NCBI RefSeq assembly: GCF_003352065.1
Contig: NZ_CP025803.1
Location: 3,389,574-3,453,573 of the forward strand
Reading direction: 5' to 3'
From: Sulfitobacter sp. SK011
GTDB taxonomy: Bacteria; Pseudomonadota; Alphaproteobacteria; Rhodobacterales; Rhodobacteraceae
DNA: 64,000 bases
In this document: positions 16,742-27,789 of the stretch, piece by piece
How the letters are laid out: each line of letters begins with the position of its first letter
Numbering within the stretch: the stretch's first letter is position 1
Program-made: the position numbers and the translations under genes
Notes under the pieces: generated by a model
The model's input: the letters and a program-made list of their open reading frames with translations, nothing else
Told to the model about the DNA's origin: nothing
Databases searched by the model: none

Positions 16742-17855
16742 TGAAACGCTCCAGATGATGATCGGTGTCGCCAAACCGGTGGTCGGCCATGACGATGCGC
16801 TTGGCGATATGGGCAAGTTCATAGTCCTGCGTCATCGCAATACCGCCGTGCATCTGAATGGCATCCTCGGCCACCAGACGCCCCGCCCGACCGATCAGGT
16901 TTTTGGCCGCAGATACATATCGTTCGCGGGTCTCACGCGCGGCCTCAAGATGACCCGCCGCGTTGATCACCGCTGAGCGGGCCTGCTCCATCTCGATCAT
17001 CAGGTCCGCTATGCGGTGTGCCAGTGCCTGAAATGTCCCGATCGGGCGGCCAAACTGCGTGCGGGTGCCAAGATAATCGCGGGTCAGCGCACAGGCGGTT
17101 TCCATCGCGCCCAGCGTTTCGGCGCATTGGGCAACACTCGCAGCTGCGATGCGCGCCTCGATGGCAGCGAAAGCACCGCCCGGCTTGCCGAGGCGCGCGA
17201 TGTCGGGGATTATCACGTTATCAAACATGACCTCAGCGGCACGGCCTCCGGCAAGCAGAGCGTAACCTTGGATTGTGACCCCCTTTGCATCTGCTGGAAC
17301 AAGAAAAAGCGAGATGCCTTTTTCAGAGTCCACCGAACCACTCTCCCGGGCCGAAACCACAAGCAGATTGGCAGCCTCACCGTTGACCACGGCAGCCTTG
17401 GCACCATTGAGGACGATACTGGCACCGTCTTTGCTTGCCGTTGTCTTAACGCGGCTCAGGTCATACCGGCTTGTCGGTTCGCCATGGGCGAATGCCATCT
17501 GCAGTGTCCCCGCGATCACCTGTTCAACCAGTTCCAGCTGATCGCCTTGGCCCAGATCGGCAACCAGACCCCCGGCCAGAATGCCGGTATCAAGCAAAGG
17601 TTCGACCACGCCGGCGCGGCCCAGTTCCTCAAACACCACCGCGATGTCAAAGCCCGCGCCGCCAAAGCCGCCCTGATCCTCACCAAAAAGCGCTCCGATA
17701 ACGCCCAGCTCTGCCAGCCCGGTCCAGATTTCGTCGGAAAAGCCCGTGTCGCTTGCCAAAATCGCATTGCGGGTGGCGGTACCGTATTTGTCGCGCAAGA
17801 ACCGTCGCAAGCTGTCTTGCAGCATTTGCCGCTCATCGGTCAGCTCAAAATTCAT
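16722..17855 (-). CDS. Acyl-CoA dehydrogenase, PimD-like (small subunit type)
   Basis: Flavoprotein of 377 residues in the acyl-CoA dehydrogenase family, beginning MNFELTDERQMLQDSLRRFL. The C-terminal helical domain has TRTQFGRPIGTFQALAHRIADL and the QMHGGIAMTQDYELAH motif. Length and position after a second dehydrogenase match R. palustris PimD (about 380 residues). Its start overlaps the upstream gene stop by four bases. It probably pairs with the product at 17852 as a heteromer acting on dicarboxylyl- or aryl-alkyl-CoA; the substrate is inferred from operon layout only. Confidence 0.88.
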   Translation of the reverse strand: MNFELTDERQMLQDSLRRFLRDKYGTATRNAILASDTGFSDEIWTGLAELGVIGALFGEDQGGFGGAGFDIAVVFEELGRAGVVEPLLDTGILAGGLVADLGQGDQLELVEQVIAGTLQMAFAHGEPTSRYDLSRVKTTASKDGASIVLNGAKAAVVNGEAANLLVVSARESGSVDSEKGISLFLVPADAKGVTIQGYALLAGGRAAEVMFDNVIIPDIARLGKPGGAFAAIEARIAAASVAQCAETLGAMETACALTRDYLGTRTQFGRPIGTFQALAHRIADLMIEMEQARSAVINAAGHLEAARETRERYVSAAKNLIGRAGRLVAEDAIQMHGGIAMTQDYELAHIAKRIVMADHRFGDTDHHLERFIAITTR

Positions 17856-19051
17856 GCGCCGCCCCCCAGAACGGTCTTGGCGATGATGCTGCGCTGAATC
17901 TCGTTTGAGCCACCATAGATCGACAGTTTACGGTTGTTGAAATACTGCGCCGCCACCGGCCCGGCGGCCAGCGGATCAGGCAAGGCGGCGTTTGACCCCT
18001 CGACCGCCTCGGATGCAAAGGGCATTGCGTAAACACCCGCCGCACGCCGCGCCAGATCGTTGATTTCCTGACGGATGATCGTGCCTTTGACCTTGAGCAT
18101 TGAGCTTTCCACGCCCGGGGCCTGCCCCGCTGCGGCGCGCGATACGATCCGCAGATTTGTGGTGGACATGGCCATCAGATCAATCTCGACCTGTGCGACA
18201 CGTGCTGCGAAATGGGGGTTTTCGATCAACGGCTTACCCCCCGCCATTTCAGCGCGCGCGATGCGTTTCACGGCCCCCAGCCCAGCCTGCGAAAACCCGA
18301 CGCCCGCAATGTTCGTGCGTTCATGGGTCAGCAGATATTTGGCATAGGTCCAACCCTTGTTTTCCTCACCCACCAGATTTTCCACCGGCACTTTCACATC
18401 CGTGAACCAGACCTCGTTCACCTCGGCTCCGCCATCGAGCAACACAATCGGGCGCACTTCGATGCCGGGGGTATCCATGTCGATCAACAGAAATGAGATG
18501 CCTTGCTGCTGCTTTACATCTTTGTCTGTGCGCACGAGGCAAAAGATCATGTTGGCGTGCTGGCCAAGGGTTGTCCACGTCTTTTGACCGTTCACGATAT
18601 AATGATCCCCGTCCCGCACCGCGCGGGTCTTGAGCGACGCCAGATCAGACCCCGCGCCGGGTTCGGAATATCCCTGACACCACCAATCCGCACCGGACAA
18701 GATCCGCGGCAACCAATGGTCCTGCTGTGCCTTTGACCCAAACTTCTGCAACACCGGGGCCAGCATCGACAACCCAAAAGGCACGATGCGCGGGGCATAG
18801 GCCACCGCTGCTTCTTCTTCAAAGATGTGCTTTTGCACCGCATCCCATTGCGCACCGCCAAAGGCGCGCGGCCAATTGGGGGCCAGCCATCCTTTCGCGT
18901 TCAGGATCGCATGCCAGCGTTCATGCCCTTCCTTGCCCAGCGCCTGACCGTTTCTGACCTTGTCGCGCAGATCACCGGGCAGTTGTTCGGCCAGAAATGC
19001 GCGAACCTCGTCTCGGAATGCGTTTTCAGCGTCAGAATACCTCAGGTCCAT
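17852..19051 (-). CDS. Acyl-CoA dehydrogenase, PimC-like (large subunit type)
   Basis: Acyl-CoA dehydrogenase of 399 residues. Seen: WCQGYSEPGAGSDLASL (flavin/substrate loop), QKTWTTLGQHA, and the C-terminal IYGGSNEIQRSIIAKTVL motif. The size agrees with PimC (about 396 residues). It lies 9 bp after the thiolase gene and overlaps the next dehydrogenase gene (ATGA), so all are expected on one mRNA. Confidence 0.88.
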   Translation of the reverse strand: MDLRYSDAENAFRDEVRAFLAEQLPGDLRDKVRNGQALGKEGHERWHAILNAKGWLAPNWPRAFGGAQWDAVQKHIFEEEAAVAYAPRIVPFGLSMLAPVLQKFGSKAQQDHWLPRILSGADWWCQGYSEPGAGSDLASLKTRAVRDGDHYIVNGQKTWTTLGQHANMIFCLVRTDKDVKQQQGISFLLIDMDTPGIEVRPIVLLDGGAEVNEVWFTDVKVPVENLVGEENKGWTYAKYLLTHERTNIAGVGFSQAGLGAVKRIARAEMAGGKPLIENPHFAARVAQVEIDLMAMSTTNLRIVSRAAAGQAPGVESSMLKVKGTIIRQEINDLARRAAGVYAMPFASEAVEGSNAALPDPLAAGPVAAQYFNNRKLSIYGGSNEIQRSIIAKTVLGGGA

Positions 19052-19060
19052 CGCAGCCTC

Positions 19061-20233
19061 CTAGTAGATTTCAAACAGACCCGCAGCCCCCATGCCGCCG
19101 CCCACACACATCGTCACCACCCCCAGTTTGGCCCCGCGCCGCTTGCCTTCGCGCAGCAGATGTCCGGTCATCCGCGCACCGGTCATGCCGAACGGATGCC
19201 CAATGGCGATGGAACCGCCGTTGACGTTGTATTTTTCGGGATCAATGCCCAGCTTGTCGCGGGCGTAAAGGCACTGGGATGCAAACGCTTCGTTCAATTC
19301 CCACAGATCAATGTCATCGATTTTCAAACCATGCCGTTCGAGCAATCGTGGCACCGCAAAAATCGGCCCGATGCCCATTTCATCAGGCTCGCATCCGGCC
19401 ACTGCAAACCCTTTGAAGGCCCCCATCGGCTCAAGCCCCGCCTTTTCCGCCGCGACACTGTCCATCAGTACCACCGCCGCCGCGCCATCGCTCAGCTGGC
19501 TGGCATTGCCTGCGGTAACCGATCCATCCTCGCGGACAGGGTTCAGACCTGCCAACCCCTCAAGCGTGGTCTGCGGGCGGTTGCACTCGTCGCGATCCAC
19601 CGTGACGCTGCGCAGCGTGACTTCCTTGGTCTCTTTGTCCTGCACACCCATGGTGGTCTGCATGGCCACAATCTCATCATCAAATTTTCCGGCTGCCTGG
19701 GCTGCGGCGATCAATTGCTGACTGCGCAGCGCGTATTCATCCTGATACGCGCGGTCCACGCCATAGCGTTCTGCAACCACATCCGCCGTTTCAATCATGC
19801 TCATGTAGACGTCTGGATTATGCTGGCCCAACCATGCTTCCTTGACCGTCTTCGCATGTGGCTGAACCATCGAAATACTCTCGACCCCGCCTGCTACCAT
19901 CGGCCCTGCGCCTTCCTGACAGATTGCGTTGGCGGCCATCGCCACGGTTTGCAGACCACTTGAACAGAAACGATTGACCGTCAAACCCGATGCCGTCACC
20001 GGCAGGCCCGCACGCAGTGCAATCTGACGCGCGATGTTTTGGCCGGTTGCATGTTCAGGGAAACCGCAGCCGATCATCACATCCTCGACAAGGCCCGGAT
20101 CAATGCCCGCACGTTTCACCGCATGTTCAACCACATGACCGCCCATGGTCGCGCCATGGGTCATGTTGAATGAACCGCGAAATGATTTTGCAAGACCCGT
20201 GCGGGCCGCAGAGACGATGACAGCTTGTTTCAT
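19061..20233 (-). CDS. Acetyl-CoA acetyltransferase / 3-ketoacyl-CoA thiolase (PimB-like)
   Basis: Thiolase of 390 residues catalysing the last cleavage of the beta-oxidation spiral. The nucleophilic Cys90 is in [10 protein letters not shown], the active-site His is in [15 protein letters not shown], and the second cysteine is in [12 protein letters not shown]. Its start overlaps the multifunctional enzyme gene stop by four bases. Within the operon it fits the pimB position. Confidence 0.92.
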   Translation of the reverse strand: MKQAVIVSAARTGLAKSFRGSFNMTHGATMGGHVVEHAVKRAGIDPGLVEDVMIGCGFPEHATGQNIARQIALRAGLPVTASGLTVNRFCSSGLQTVAMAANAICQEGAGPMVAGGVESISMVQPHAKTVKEAWLGQHNPDVYMSMIETADVVAERYGVDRAYQDEYALRSQQLIAAAQAAGKFDDEIVAMQTTMGVQDKETKEVTLRSVTVDRDECNRPQTTLEGLAGLNPVREDGSVTAGNASQLSDGAAAVVLMDSVAAEKAGLEPMGAFKGFAVAGCEPDEMGIGPIFAVPRLLERHGLKIDDIDLWELNEAFASQCLYARDKLGIDPEKYNVNGGSIAIGHPFGMTGARMTGHLLREGKRRGAKLGVVTMCVGGGMGAAGLFEIY

Positions 20234-22338
20234 GATGCAGCTTCCTTGTTCAGATCATCAAAGGTGCGGCCCGTGGCCACCAGTTCTTTCAGCAAAGGTG
20301 CGGGTTGCCAGAACCACGCGTCGTCTTTGGCATAGGCCTCAATATCGGCAAGCAGCGCGGGCAGGCCTTGCAGGTCGGCCCATTTCAGCGGCCCGCCCCA
20401 AAAGCGCGGAAAGCCATAGCCAAAGAGCAAGGTCATATCGACGTCCAGTGGACGGCGCGCAATGCCCTCGCCCACAACTTTTGCCGCCTCGTTAACCATC
20501 GCGGCCATGTACCGGCGTACGATCTCTGCATCGCTGAAGGTGCGCGGTGTGATGCCAAGGGCCGCTTGTTCATCGGCAATCAGCGTTGCAATTTCAGGGT
20601 TCGGCACCCCGCCACGCTTGCCTTTTTCATAGATGTAGTACCCCCGACCGGTCTTTTGGCCAAAATGCCCCTGCTCGCACAGGCGGTCGATATAGGTCGG
20701 CACCCGTTCATCCGGGTGGCGGTCCGGCGCTTTGCGTTTGCGAGTGGCCCAGCCGATGTCGAGCCCGGCAAGATCAGCCACCGCAAAAGGCCCCATCGCA
20801 AACCCAAAATCCGTCAGGGCCGCGTCAATCTGATAGGGCGATGCGCCATCAAGAACCATGTGATCCGCCGCCGTCCGGTAACGCGCCAAGATACGGTTGC
20901 CGATGAAACCATCGCAGACGCCCGCACGCACGCTGACCTTGCCCAACGCTTTGCCCAGCGCAAAGCCGGTGGCCACCACGTCGGGCGCGGTCTGATCCGC
21001 AACGACCACTTCAAGCAGCTTCATCACATGCGCGGGCGAGAAAAAGTGCAGCCCGATCACATCGGCAGGCCGGGATGTGCTGGCCGCAATTTCGTTCACA
21101 TCAAGGTACGAGGTGTTGCTCGCCAAAATCGCACCGGGTTTGCACACTGCATCGAGTTTACCGAACACCTGCTTTTTGACGTCCATATCCTCGAACACTG
21201 CCTCGACCACCAGATCAGCCTGCGCAAGGTCGTCGTAGGCCGTGGACACCCGCAGCGCGTTCGTGGTCAAGGCATCAAATTTGCCCTGGTCGATCTTGCC
21301 GCGCCTCAAGGCACCCTGCAGATTGCCCGCAATGCGGTCTTTGGCGGCGACCGCTGCGTCATCGGTCATCTCGATCAGCACAACGTCGAAACCCGCCAAG
21401 AGCGCCGCCGTGGCGATGCCCGCGCCCATGGTCCCGCCGCCAATCACCCCGATGGCTTTCAGATCACGCGGCGCGATGCCCTTAAGTTCGGGCAGATTGC
21501 TGACCGCCCGTTCCGAGAAAAATGCATGGATCATGCCTTGACGTTGATCGGTCTTCATCAGGTCCATGAACATTTGCCGCTCAGCTTTCATGCCTTGGTC
21601 AAACGGCAGTTCGGCGCTGGCCTGAACGGCGCGCACAGCCTGGGCCGGGCTGATCTGACCGCGCCCTTTCTTGAGCGTTGCAGCATAGGTCGCATCCCAG
21701 TCGATCGGGGCCGGGCCGGGCATTTCGCTGATCGGGCGGCGCGGTGCCGCATCTGCCAAAAGTGATTGCACATAAGCCAGCCCGACGGTTTCGGGATCAC
21801 CTTCTTCGATCTTGTCGATGATGCCCATCTCAAGCGCCTCTGGTGCCTGAATGTGACGCCCCGTCGTGATCGCATCCAATGCCCGGTCAACCCCGATCAG
21901 CCGCGGTAAACGTTGCGTGCCGCCAGCACCGGGCAAGAGGCCAAGATGGACTTCGGGCAGGCCCACCCGCGCAGTTGGCTGGGCGATGCGGTAATGCGCG
22001 GACAGGGCAACTTCCAACCCGCCACCCAGCGATACGCCATGCATGGAGGCGACGACCAAAAGCGGTGATGCCTCGATCCTGTTGCACACATCGGGCAACC
22101 ACGGTTCAAGCGGGGTCTTGCCAAATTCGGTGATGTCAGCGCCTGCAATAAACGCACGCCCCTCGCCCACGATCAGCACGGCGCGCACGCCATCGTCTGC
22201 TTCGGCGCGGTCCATCTGGGCCATCAGACCTTGCCGCACGGCGTGTGACAAAGCGTTTACCGGCGGGTTCTGAATTCTCAGAACCGCAATGTCGCCCTGC
22301 CGGTGATAGGCGATCTTGTCCTGCGTCTGACTGGCCAT
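20230..22338 (-). CDS. Bifunctional enoyl-CoA hydratase / 3-hydroxyacyl-CoA dehydrogenase (PimF/FadJ-like)
   Basis: Multifunctional beta-oxidation enzyme of 702 residues. An N-terminal crotonase domain (about 1-190) has [13 protein letters not shown] and [17 protein letters not shown] with the two hydratase glutamates. A NAD-binding domain starts near 295 with [18 protein letters not shown], and C-terminal dehydrogenase domains follow, with [11 protein letters not shown]. It is the first gene of the run hydratase/dehydrogenase - thiolase - dehydrogenase - dehydrogenase - thioesterase, the order of the R. palustris pim operon without the CoA ligase. Confidence 0.92.
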   Translation of the reverse strand: MASQTQDKIAYHRQGDIAVLRIQNPPVNALSHAVRQGLMAQMDRAEADDGVRAVLIVGEGRAFIAGADITEFGKTPLEPWLPDVCNRIEASPLLVVASMHGVSLGGGLEVALSAHYRIAQPTARVGLPEVHLGLLPGAGGTQRLPRLIGVDRALDAITTGRHIQAPEALEMGIIDKIEEGDPETVGLAYVQSLLADAAPRRPISEMPGPAPIDWDATYAATLKKGRGQISPAQAVRAVQASAELPFDQGMKAERQMFMDLMKTDQRQGMIHAFFSERAVSNLPELKGIAPRDLKAIGVIGGGTMGAGIATAALLAGFDVVLIEMTDDAAVAAKDRIAGNLQGALRRGKIDQGKFDALTTNALRVSTAYDDLAQADLVVEAVFEDMDVKKQVFGKLDAVCKPGAILASNTSYLDVNEIAASTSRPADVIGLHFFSPAHVMKLLEVVVADQTAPDVVATGFALGKALGKVSVRAGVCDGFIGNRILARYRTAADHMVLDGASPYQIDAALTDFGFAMGPFAVADLAGLDIGWATRKRKAPDRHPDERVPTYIDRLCEQGHFGQKTGRGYYIYEKGKRGGVPNPEIATLIADEQAALGITPRTFSDAEIVRRYMAAMVNEAAKVVGEGIARRPLDVDMTLLFGYGFPRFWGGPLKWADLQGLPALLADIEAYAKDDAWFWQPAPLLKELVATGRTFDDLNKEAAS

Positions 22339-22464
22339 TTTTGTCCCCCGGATACCTGCACGTCATTCGGCGACAGCATGTGCGATCCGGTACGGAGTTA
22401 AAACCCTGCCCGCACCGTTTTACGGGAAATTTATTGTGTGCCGCAGGGTCATATTCACGCCGCC

Positions 22465-22950
22465 TTAATGGCCATAGATAAAACAACGCCCCGGCACCGC
22501 ATCATCGGGCAGGGCAACGTCGCGCAACGTGTCAAAATACATCTTGTCGCTTGAGACCATCAACCCACCTTTGGCGAGCAGCGGTTCGACCAGCGGCGAA
22601 ATCGCGCGCGCGAACGCATCGTTTTTAGCAAGGTCATGACCGCCAAGATCCGCGTGGATCAGCGATGCTGTCGGGCCAAAACGGCGCAACGCAGCAGGCA
22701 GCGTTTCGTATACATCGCCCAACATAAGCCGATCATCCGGCGGGGTGCTGTCGGGGTTCGAGGCAACTGCACGTTCAAAGACGTAAATGTCACGATCCGG
22801 CATGATCTCGACCATGTGATGATAGGTGCGCCCATTGCCCAACCCCAACTCAAAGATCGGGCCGTCCATCTGCGCGGTCAAAGCGGCAGCGTGGTTCAGG
22901 CAGGCGCGTTGTGACACCATTCGGTTGATGAAGATATCCAGTCGGCTCAT
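22465..22950 (-). CDS. Class I SAM-dependent methyltransferase
   Basis: Small 161-residue methyltransferase. The SAM-binding motif FELGLGNGRTYHHM follows a short helical N-terminus, and YVFERAVASNPD supplies the acidic residue at the end of strand 2. DLGGHD may correspond to motif IV. No neighbour points to a substrate. It lies 126 bp upstream of the beta-oxidation operon on the same strand and starts 141 bp from the divergent ABC importer. Confidence 0.75.
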   Translation of the reverse strand: MSRLDIFINRMVSQRACLNHAAALTAQMDGPIFELGLGNGRTYHHMVEIMPDRDIYVFERAVASNPDSTPPDDRLMLGDVYETLPAALRRFGPTASLIHADLGGHDLAKNDAFARAISPLVEPLLAKGGLMVSSDKMYFDTLRDVALPDDAVPGRCFIYGH

Positions 22951-23091
22951 GACAATGTTCCTGTCTTTTGCGGGTTACGCCCTACATGGGGGTGATGACG
23001 CGGGATTAATAGAGCAGTGGCCTAGACGCTGCGACATAAATCGGCTTCACTGAGAGTGAACAAGAAAAGTACCCTGATCGACAGGACAAAG

Positions 23092-24861
23092 ATGAGCCCT
23101 TTGCTGGATGTAGATGCGTTGACGATTGGCTTTGGCAATGCGCCGCCTGTCGTCAGCAACGTCAGCTTTTCGGTTTCTGCCGGGCAAACGCTGGCCCTGG
23201 TCGGCGAAAGCGGGTCCGGCAAAACGCTGACCTGCCGCAGTGTGCTGCGCATCTTGCCGGGCGTGGCGCAGGTGCGCGGCGGCAGCATCTCTTTTGCGGG
23301 CCAATCAGGATCGGTCGATCTGTTGAAGGCACCCGAAAAGGTCCTGCGCCAGATCCGCGGCGACCGTATTTCGATGATTTTTCAGGAACCGATGCGGTCA
23401 CTGTCGCCGCTGCACCGGCTTGGCAATCAGGTCGCAGAGGTGTTGCGCCTGCACCGCGACATGGGCCGGTCCGAGGCAAAGCAACGTGTGTTGCAGGAAT
23501 TTGATCATGTGGGGTTCCCCGACCCGGAACGGACGTGGCGCAGCTACCCGTTCGAGATGTCGGGTGGCATGCGCCAGCGCGCAATGATCGCAATGGCGAT
23601 GGTGGCGAAACCCGATCTGCTGATCGCTGACGAACCGACAACAGCGCTGGATGTGACCACTCAGGCGCAGGTTTTGGGGCTGATCAACACCCTGCAGGCG
23701 GATACAGGAATGGCCGTTATTCTGGTCACTCATGATCTGGGTGTGGTGGCCAATATGGCCGAGCATGTTGTTGTGATGAACAAGGGCCGGGTGATGGAAA
23801 GCGGCAGCGCAGAGGAGGTGCTGGGCGCCCCCGAACATGGCTATACCAAAAAACTGTTTGCCGCGGCACCGAAAATCCCCGAGGTGGCCACGCCTGCACG
23901 TCCGATGGCCCATGATGATGTTATTCTGGACCTCAAAAACGTCACCAAGACCTATACCATGCGGGCGGGCGGATGGCGCAAACCCCAGATCATAACGGCC
24001 TGTCGCGAAGTGAGTGTGCAGGTTGAACGCGGCAAGACCCTGGCCATCGTCGGTGAAAGCGGATCGGGCAAGTCGACCTGCGCGCGGGTGGCCTTGGGGG
24101 CAGAACGCCCTGATCCGGGCGGCGAGGTGATATTCTGCCCGTCCAAAGGGGCCAAGGGCATTCCCGTTCATGCAATGTCACCTGACCAGCGCCGCACATT
24201 TCAGCGCGAGGCGCAAATGGTCTTTCAAGACCCCTATTCTTCGCTCAGTCCGCGCATGCGGGTGCGCGACGCCCTGACAGAGCCAATGGACATTCACGCA
24301 ATAGGCAGCACATCGGACCGTCGCGAAAAGGCCGCCGAAATGCTGAGATGGGTCGGTCTGGACCCTGACATGATGCGCCGCTATCCACATGCGTTTTCCG
24401 GCGGGCAACGGCAACGATTGTCGATTGCGCGGGCGCTGACACTGGACCCAAAGTTGCTGATCTGTGATGAGCCGACCTCGGCGCTGGACGTCTCTGTGCA
24501 GGACCAGATTTTGACGCTGCTTGAGGACATCCGCGACCGTGCGTCATTGAGCTATCTTTTTATCAGTCACGATCTGGCCGTGGTCGCGCGCATCGCCGAT
24601 GAGGTCGCGGTGATGCGCGGTGGGCTGATCGTTGAACAGGCCCCCCCCGATACGCTGTTTTACAATCCACAGCATCCCTACACCAAAGCCCTGATCGCGG
24701 CACAACCGGAACCGGATGTGTCGCGCCCAATCGACCTTGATCTGGTGGCAAAAGGTGCCGGCGCGCCCGGCGAGTGGCCTGAGATGTTCCAGTTTGACGG
24801 GACATCCGCCCCGGCCCTGCGCGAACTTGATCCCGGCCACAGGGTGCGATGCCATGCGTAA
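23092..24861 (+). CDS. Peptide/nickel-type ABC transporter ATP-binding protein, two ATPase domains fused
   Basis: 589-residue protein with two complete ABC ATPase domains in tandem, as in YejF and DppDF fusions. First domain: GESGSGKT at 38-45 and a degenerate signature [15 protein letters not shown]. Second domain: GESGSGKST near residue 320 and [15 protein letters not shown]. Both carry D-loops (TALDV, SALDV). The ATG at 23092 is preferred over an upstream in-frame GTG because the domain starts right after it and GGACAAAG precedes it. It energises the importer encoded by the next three genes. Confidence 0.9.
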   Translation: MSPLLDVDALTIGFGNAPPVVSNVSFSVSAGQTLALVGESGSGKTLTCRSVLRILPGVAQVRGGSISFAGQSGSVDLLKAPEKVLRQIRGDRISMIFQEPMRSLSPLHRLGNQVAEVLRLHRDMGRSEAKQRVLQEFDHVGFPDPERTWRSYPFEMSGGMRQRAMIAMAMVAKPDLLIADEPTTALDVTTQAQVLGLINTLQADTGMAVILVTHDLGVVANMAEHVVVMNKGRVMESGSAEEVLGAPEHGYTKKLFAAAPKIPEVATPARPMAHDDVILDLKNVTKTYTMRAGGWRKPQIITACREVSVQVERGKTLAIVGESGSGKSTCARVALGAERPDPGGEVIFCPSKGAKGIPVHAMSPDQRRTFQREAQMVFQDPYSSLSPRMRVRDALTEPMDIHAIGSTSDRREKAAEMLRWVGLDPDMMRRYPHAFSGGQRQRLSIARALTLDPKLLICDEPTSALDVSVQDQILTLLEDIRDRASLSYLFISHDLAVVARIADEVAVMRGGLIVEQAPPDTLFYNPQHPYTKALIAAQPEPDVSRPIDLDLVAKGAGAPGEWPEMFQFDGTSAPALRELDPGHRVRCHA

Positions 24862-26764
24862 GCTGCTGATATTCCTCATGCTTTGGTCAACCTGCGCTGT
24901 CGCACAACCCGCGTATCAGGAAACCACGTTCTGGGCGAGCGAGGTTCAGCGCGGCGACTTGCCCCCGATTGCCGAACGCCTGCCCGACATGCCACTGGTT
25001 GTCGATCTGGCCGCAAAGGGCCGAACATTGGGCAAACAGGGCGGCACCCTGCGCACCCTTGTGTCGCGGTCAAAAGACGTACGGCAGATGGTTGTCTACG
25101 GGTATGCCCGGCTGGTGGGGTACGCGCCTGATTATACGCTCTATCCCGATATTCTGCGGGATATCGAGATCGAGGAGGGCCGCAAGTTTACCATGCACCT
25201 GCGTCCGGGTCACAGGTGGTCAGATGGGGCCCTCTTTACATCGGCAGATTTTGAATACTGGTGGAAAAGCGTCGTCAACAACGACGAGGTGACCCCCTCC
25301 GGTCCGCCCGACTTCATGTTCGTGGATGGCAGCCTCGGCGAGGTGACGTTTCCCGATGCCCATACGGTCGTGTTTGAATGGCCCTACCCAAACCCGAATT
25401 TCGTGGCACTTCTGGCGCAGGCCAGCCCGCCATTCATTTACCGGCCCGCGCATTACCTCAAGCAATTCCATGTTGATTTTGCGGACCCCGAAGCGCTCAA
25501 GGCTGCGATGCGTGAGGCCCGGGTCCGGACATGGGCAGCGCTGCACAACAAACGCGACAACATGTACAAATATGACAATCCGGCTGAGCCAACCTTGCAA
25601 CCGTGGATCAACGCCAGCGCAACCGGGTCATCGCGGCAATTGTTTGTCCGCAATCCCTACTACCACCGCGTGGATGCGCAGGGCTTGCAATTGCCCTATA
25701 TCGACGTGGTGGAAATGACGATTGTCGGCGGCGGCCTGATCGCCGCCAAGGCAAACGCAGGCGAAGTAGACCTGCAGGCGCGCGGCCTTGATTTTCCCGA
25801 CATTTCGATCCTGAAAAAGGGAGAGGCTGACGGAGGCAATTACCGCACATTGCTTTGGGCCAATGGGGCCGCCAGCCAGATTGCGATCTATCCAAACCTC
25901 AATTTCGCCGATCCCGTCTGGCGCGAAGTGATGCGCGACGTGCGGTTCCGCCGCGCGCTGAGCCTGAGCATTGACCGACGAATGATCAACCGTGCCCTGT
26001 ACTTTGGCCTGGCCAAAGAAGGGGGCATGACCGCGCTGGAAACCAGCCCGTTTTATGATCTGACCAATCTTTATGCGTGGTCGGTCTACTACCCCGCCAA
26101 AGCCAATGCGTTGCTGGACGAAATGGGGCTGACAGGACGCGACCCCACAGGTATCCGCCTGTTGCCCGATGGCCGTCCGATGGAATTTGTCATCGAGACC
26201 GCAGGCGAGCGGCAGGAGGTCGAAAATGCGCTGGCCATTGTCGCCGATACCTGGCGCGAGATCGGCGTCAAACTTGTTATGCGCCCGCTTGACCGCAACA
26301 TCCTGCGCAACCGCGTCTATGCCGGGGTCAGCATGGCCGCAATCTGGTATGGTTGGGACAATGGATTGCCCACCTCAGATACCTCCCCGCAATATCTGGC
26401 ACCTACAAATCAGGAATTTTTTGCCTGGCCGAAATGGGGACAATACTACCAGACGGCAGGCGAGTTGGGCGAAGCACCTGACGACAATGCAGCGATCCGT
26501 CTGATGGCGATGTTAGACGGCTGGAACCATGCACATGATGACAAGACCCGCAATATCTTTTGGCGCGAAATGCTGCACATTCACGCCCAGCAGCAATATG
26601 GCATCGGCATTCTATCTCAGGCACCGCAGCCGGTTGTCGTTTCAAAAGACCTGCGCAATGTCCCTGAACAAGGCACATGGGCCTTTGATCCGGGTGCGCA
26701 TTTTGGCATCCACCGCATCGACGAGTTTTACTATGATGAACCACATCAGCAGGTGACCCAATGA
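24854..26764 (+). CDS. Peptide-type ABC transporter substrate-binding protein (family 5)
   Basis: Periplasmic receptor of 636 residues. The ATG at 24854, overlapping the ATPase stop by 8 bases, gives a clean Sec signal peptide ending near CAVAQPA. The mature protein has GKQGGTLRTLV and LRPGHRWSDGALFTSADFEYWW, both usual for family-5 binding proteins. It is longer than DppA (about 535) and closer in size to YejA/OppA-like proteins for larger or modified peptides. The ligand is unknown. Confidence 0.88.
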   Translation: MRKLLIFLMLWSTCAVAQPAYQETTFWASEVQRGDLPPIAERLPDMPLVVDLAAKGRTLGKQGGTLRTLVSRSKDVRQMVVYGYARLVGYAPDYTLYPDILRDIEIEEGRKFTMHLRPGHRWSDGALFTSADFEYWWKSVVNNDEVTPSGPPDFMFVDGSLGEVTFPDAHTVVFEWPYPNPNFVALLAQASPPFIYRPAHYLKQFHVDFADPEALKAAMREARVRTWAALHNKRDNMYKYDNPAEPTLQPWINASATGSSRQLFVRNPYYHRVDAQGLQLPYIDVVEMTIVGGGLIAAKANAGEVDLQARGLDFPDISILKKGEADGGNYRTLLWANGAASQIAIYPNLNFADPVWREVMRDVRFRRALSLSIDRRMINRALYFGLAKEGGMTALETSPFYDLTNLYAWSVYYPAKANALLDEMGLTGRDPTGIRLLPDGRPMEFVIETAGERQEVENALAIVADTWREIGVKLVMRPLDRNILRNRVYAGVSMAAIWYGWDNGLPTSDTSPQYLAPTNQEFFAWPKWGQYYQTAGELGEAPDDNAAIRLMAMLDGWNHAHDDKTRNIFWREMLHIHAQQQYGIGILSQAPQPVVVSKDLRNVPEQGTWAFDPGAHFGIHRIDEFYYDEPHQQVTQ

Positions 26765-27789
26765 TGTTCATCAAATATGCGGTCTACCGCTTTTTCACGA
26801 TGCTGCTGACGCTGTGGGTGGTGTCGATCCTGGTCTTTATCATCATCAACCTGCCACCCGGTGATTACCTCAGCAACCAGATCGCAGAACTGCGCGCCAC
26901 GGGTCAGGCCGAAGGGGTCGCCAAGGCGGAATTTCTGCGCACGGAATATGCGCTGGACCGACCCTTGTGGGAACAATACCTGATCTGGGTTGGCATGTCC
27001 CCTGGACCCAACGGTTTTTCGGGACTGTTGCAGGGCGACTTTGGCTGGTCCTTTGAATTTGACCGCCCCGTCGGTGACATCGTGGGCGATGCGCTTTGGC
27101 TGACGGTTCTGGTCAATCTGGCGGCGGTTCTGTTTGTCTATCTGATCGCGCTGCCCCTGGGGGTTCTGGCCGCGGCCAGATCGGAAACATGGGTGGATTA
27201 TACCGCTGGCTTTGTCGGGTATCTTGGTCTGGCGACACCCAACTTTTTGCTGGCACTGATCCTGTTCTACTACGGCAATAAATATTTCAACCTACCCATC
27301 GGGGGCTTGATGGCCCCCGCTTTTGAGGGCGAGCCGATGTCCTGGCCCAAGGTGAAATCCATCTTGCTGCACATGATCGTGCCCACCTTTGTAATCGGCA
27401 CCTCAGGGGCCGCCGCAATGATGCAACGCCTGCGCGCGAATATGCTTGATGAGCTGAGCAAACCCTATGTCGAAACCGCCATCGCCAAAGGGATGAAGCC
27501 GTCGCGGATGTTGGCCAAATACCCGCTGCGCATGGCGTTTAACCCGTTTGTCGCCGACATTGGCAACTTGTTGCCCGCGATGGTGTCCGGCTCGGTTCTG
27601 GTGTCGGTGGTCCTGGGTCTGCAGACCATTGGGCCATATTTGCTCGCCGCTCTCAAATCTCAGGATCAGTTTCTGGCGGCCTTCGTGTTGATGTTTGTGG
27701 CGCTGCTGACACTGATCGGCACGATGATCTCGGACATGTTGCTGGTCCTGCTGGATCCGCGCATCAGATACGGCGGCCGCGGCGCATGA
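26761..27789 (+). CDS. Peptide-type ABC transporter permease (DppB/YejB type)
   Basis: Inner-membrane permease of 342 residues. The N-terminal membrane segment is followed by a periplasmic stretch and five more hydrophobic segments. The coupling loop reads LSKPYVETAIAKGMKPSRML, the dipeptide-permease form of the EAA motif. Overlaps both neighbours by four bases (ATGA), so it is co-translated with the binding protein and second permease. Confidence 0.9.
   Translation: MMFIKYAVYRFFTMLLTLWVVSILVFIIINLPPGDYLSNQIAELRATGQAEGVAKAEFLRTEYALDRPLWEQYLIWVGMSPGPNGFSGLLQGDFGWSFEFDRPVGDIVGDALWLTVLVNLAAVLFVYLIALPLGVLAAARSETWVDYTAGFVGYLGLATPNFLLALILFYYGNKYFNLPIGGLMAPAFEGEPMSWPKVKSILLHMIVPTFVIGTSGAAAMMQRLRANMLDELSKPYVETAIAKGMKPSRMLAKYPLRMAFNPFVADIGNLLPAMVSGSVLVSVVLGLQTIGPYLLAALKSQDQFLAAFVLMFVALLTLIGTMISDMLLVLLDPRIRYGGRGA

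Noticed and set aside
18827..19963. 378-codon frame on the plus strand
   Set aside because: Antisense to the acyl-CoA dehydrogenase and thiolase genes, no domain, shadow composition.
20305..21765. 486-codon open frame on the plus strand
   Set aside because: It lies wholly antisense to the well-supported FadJ/PimF-like gene; His/Arg-rich composition is typical of shadow frames in high-GC DNA.
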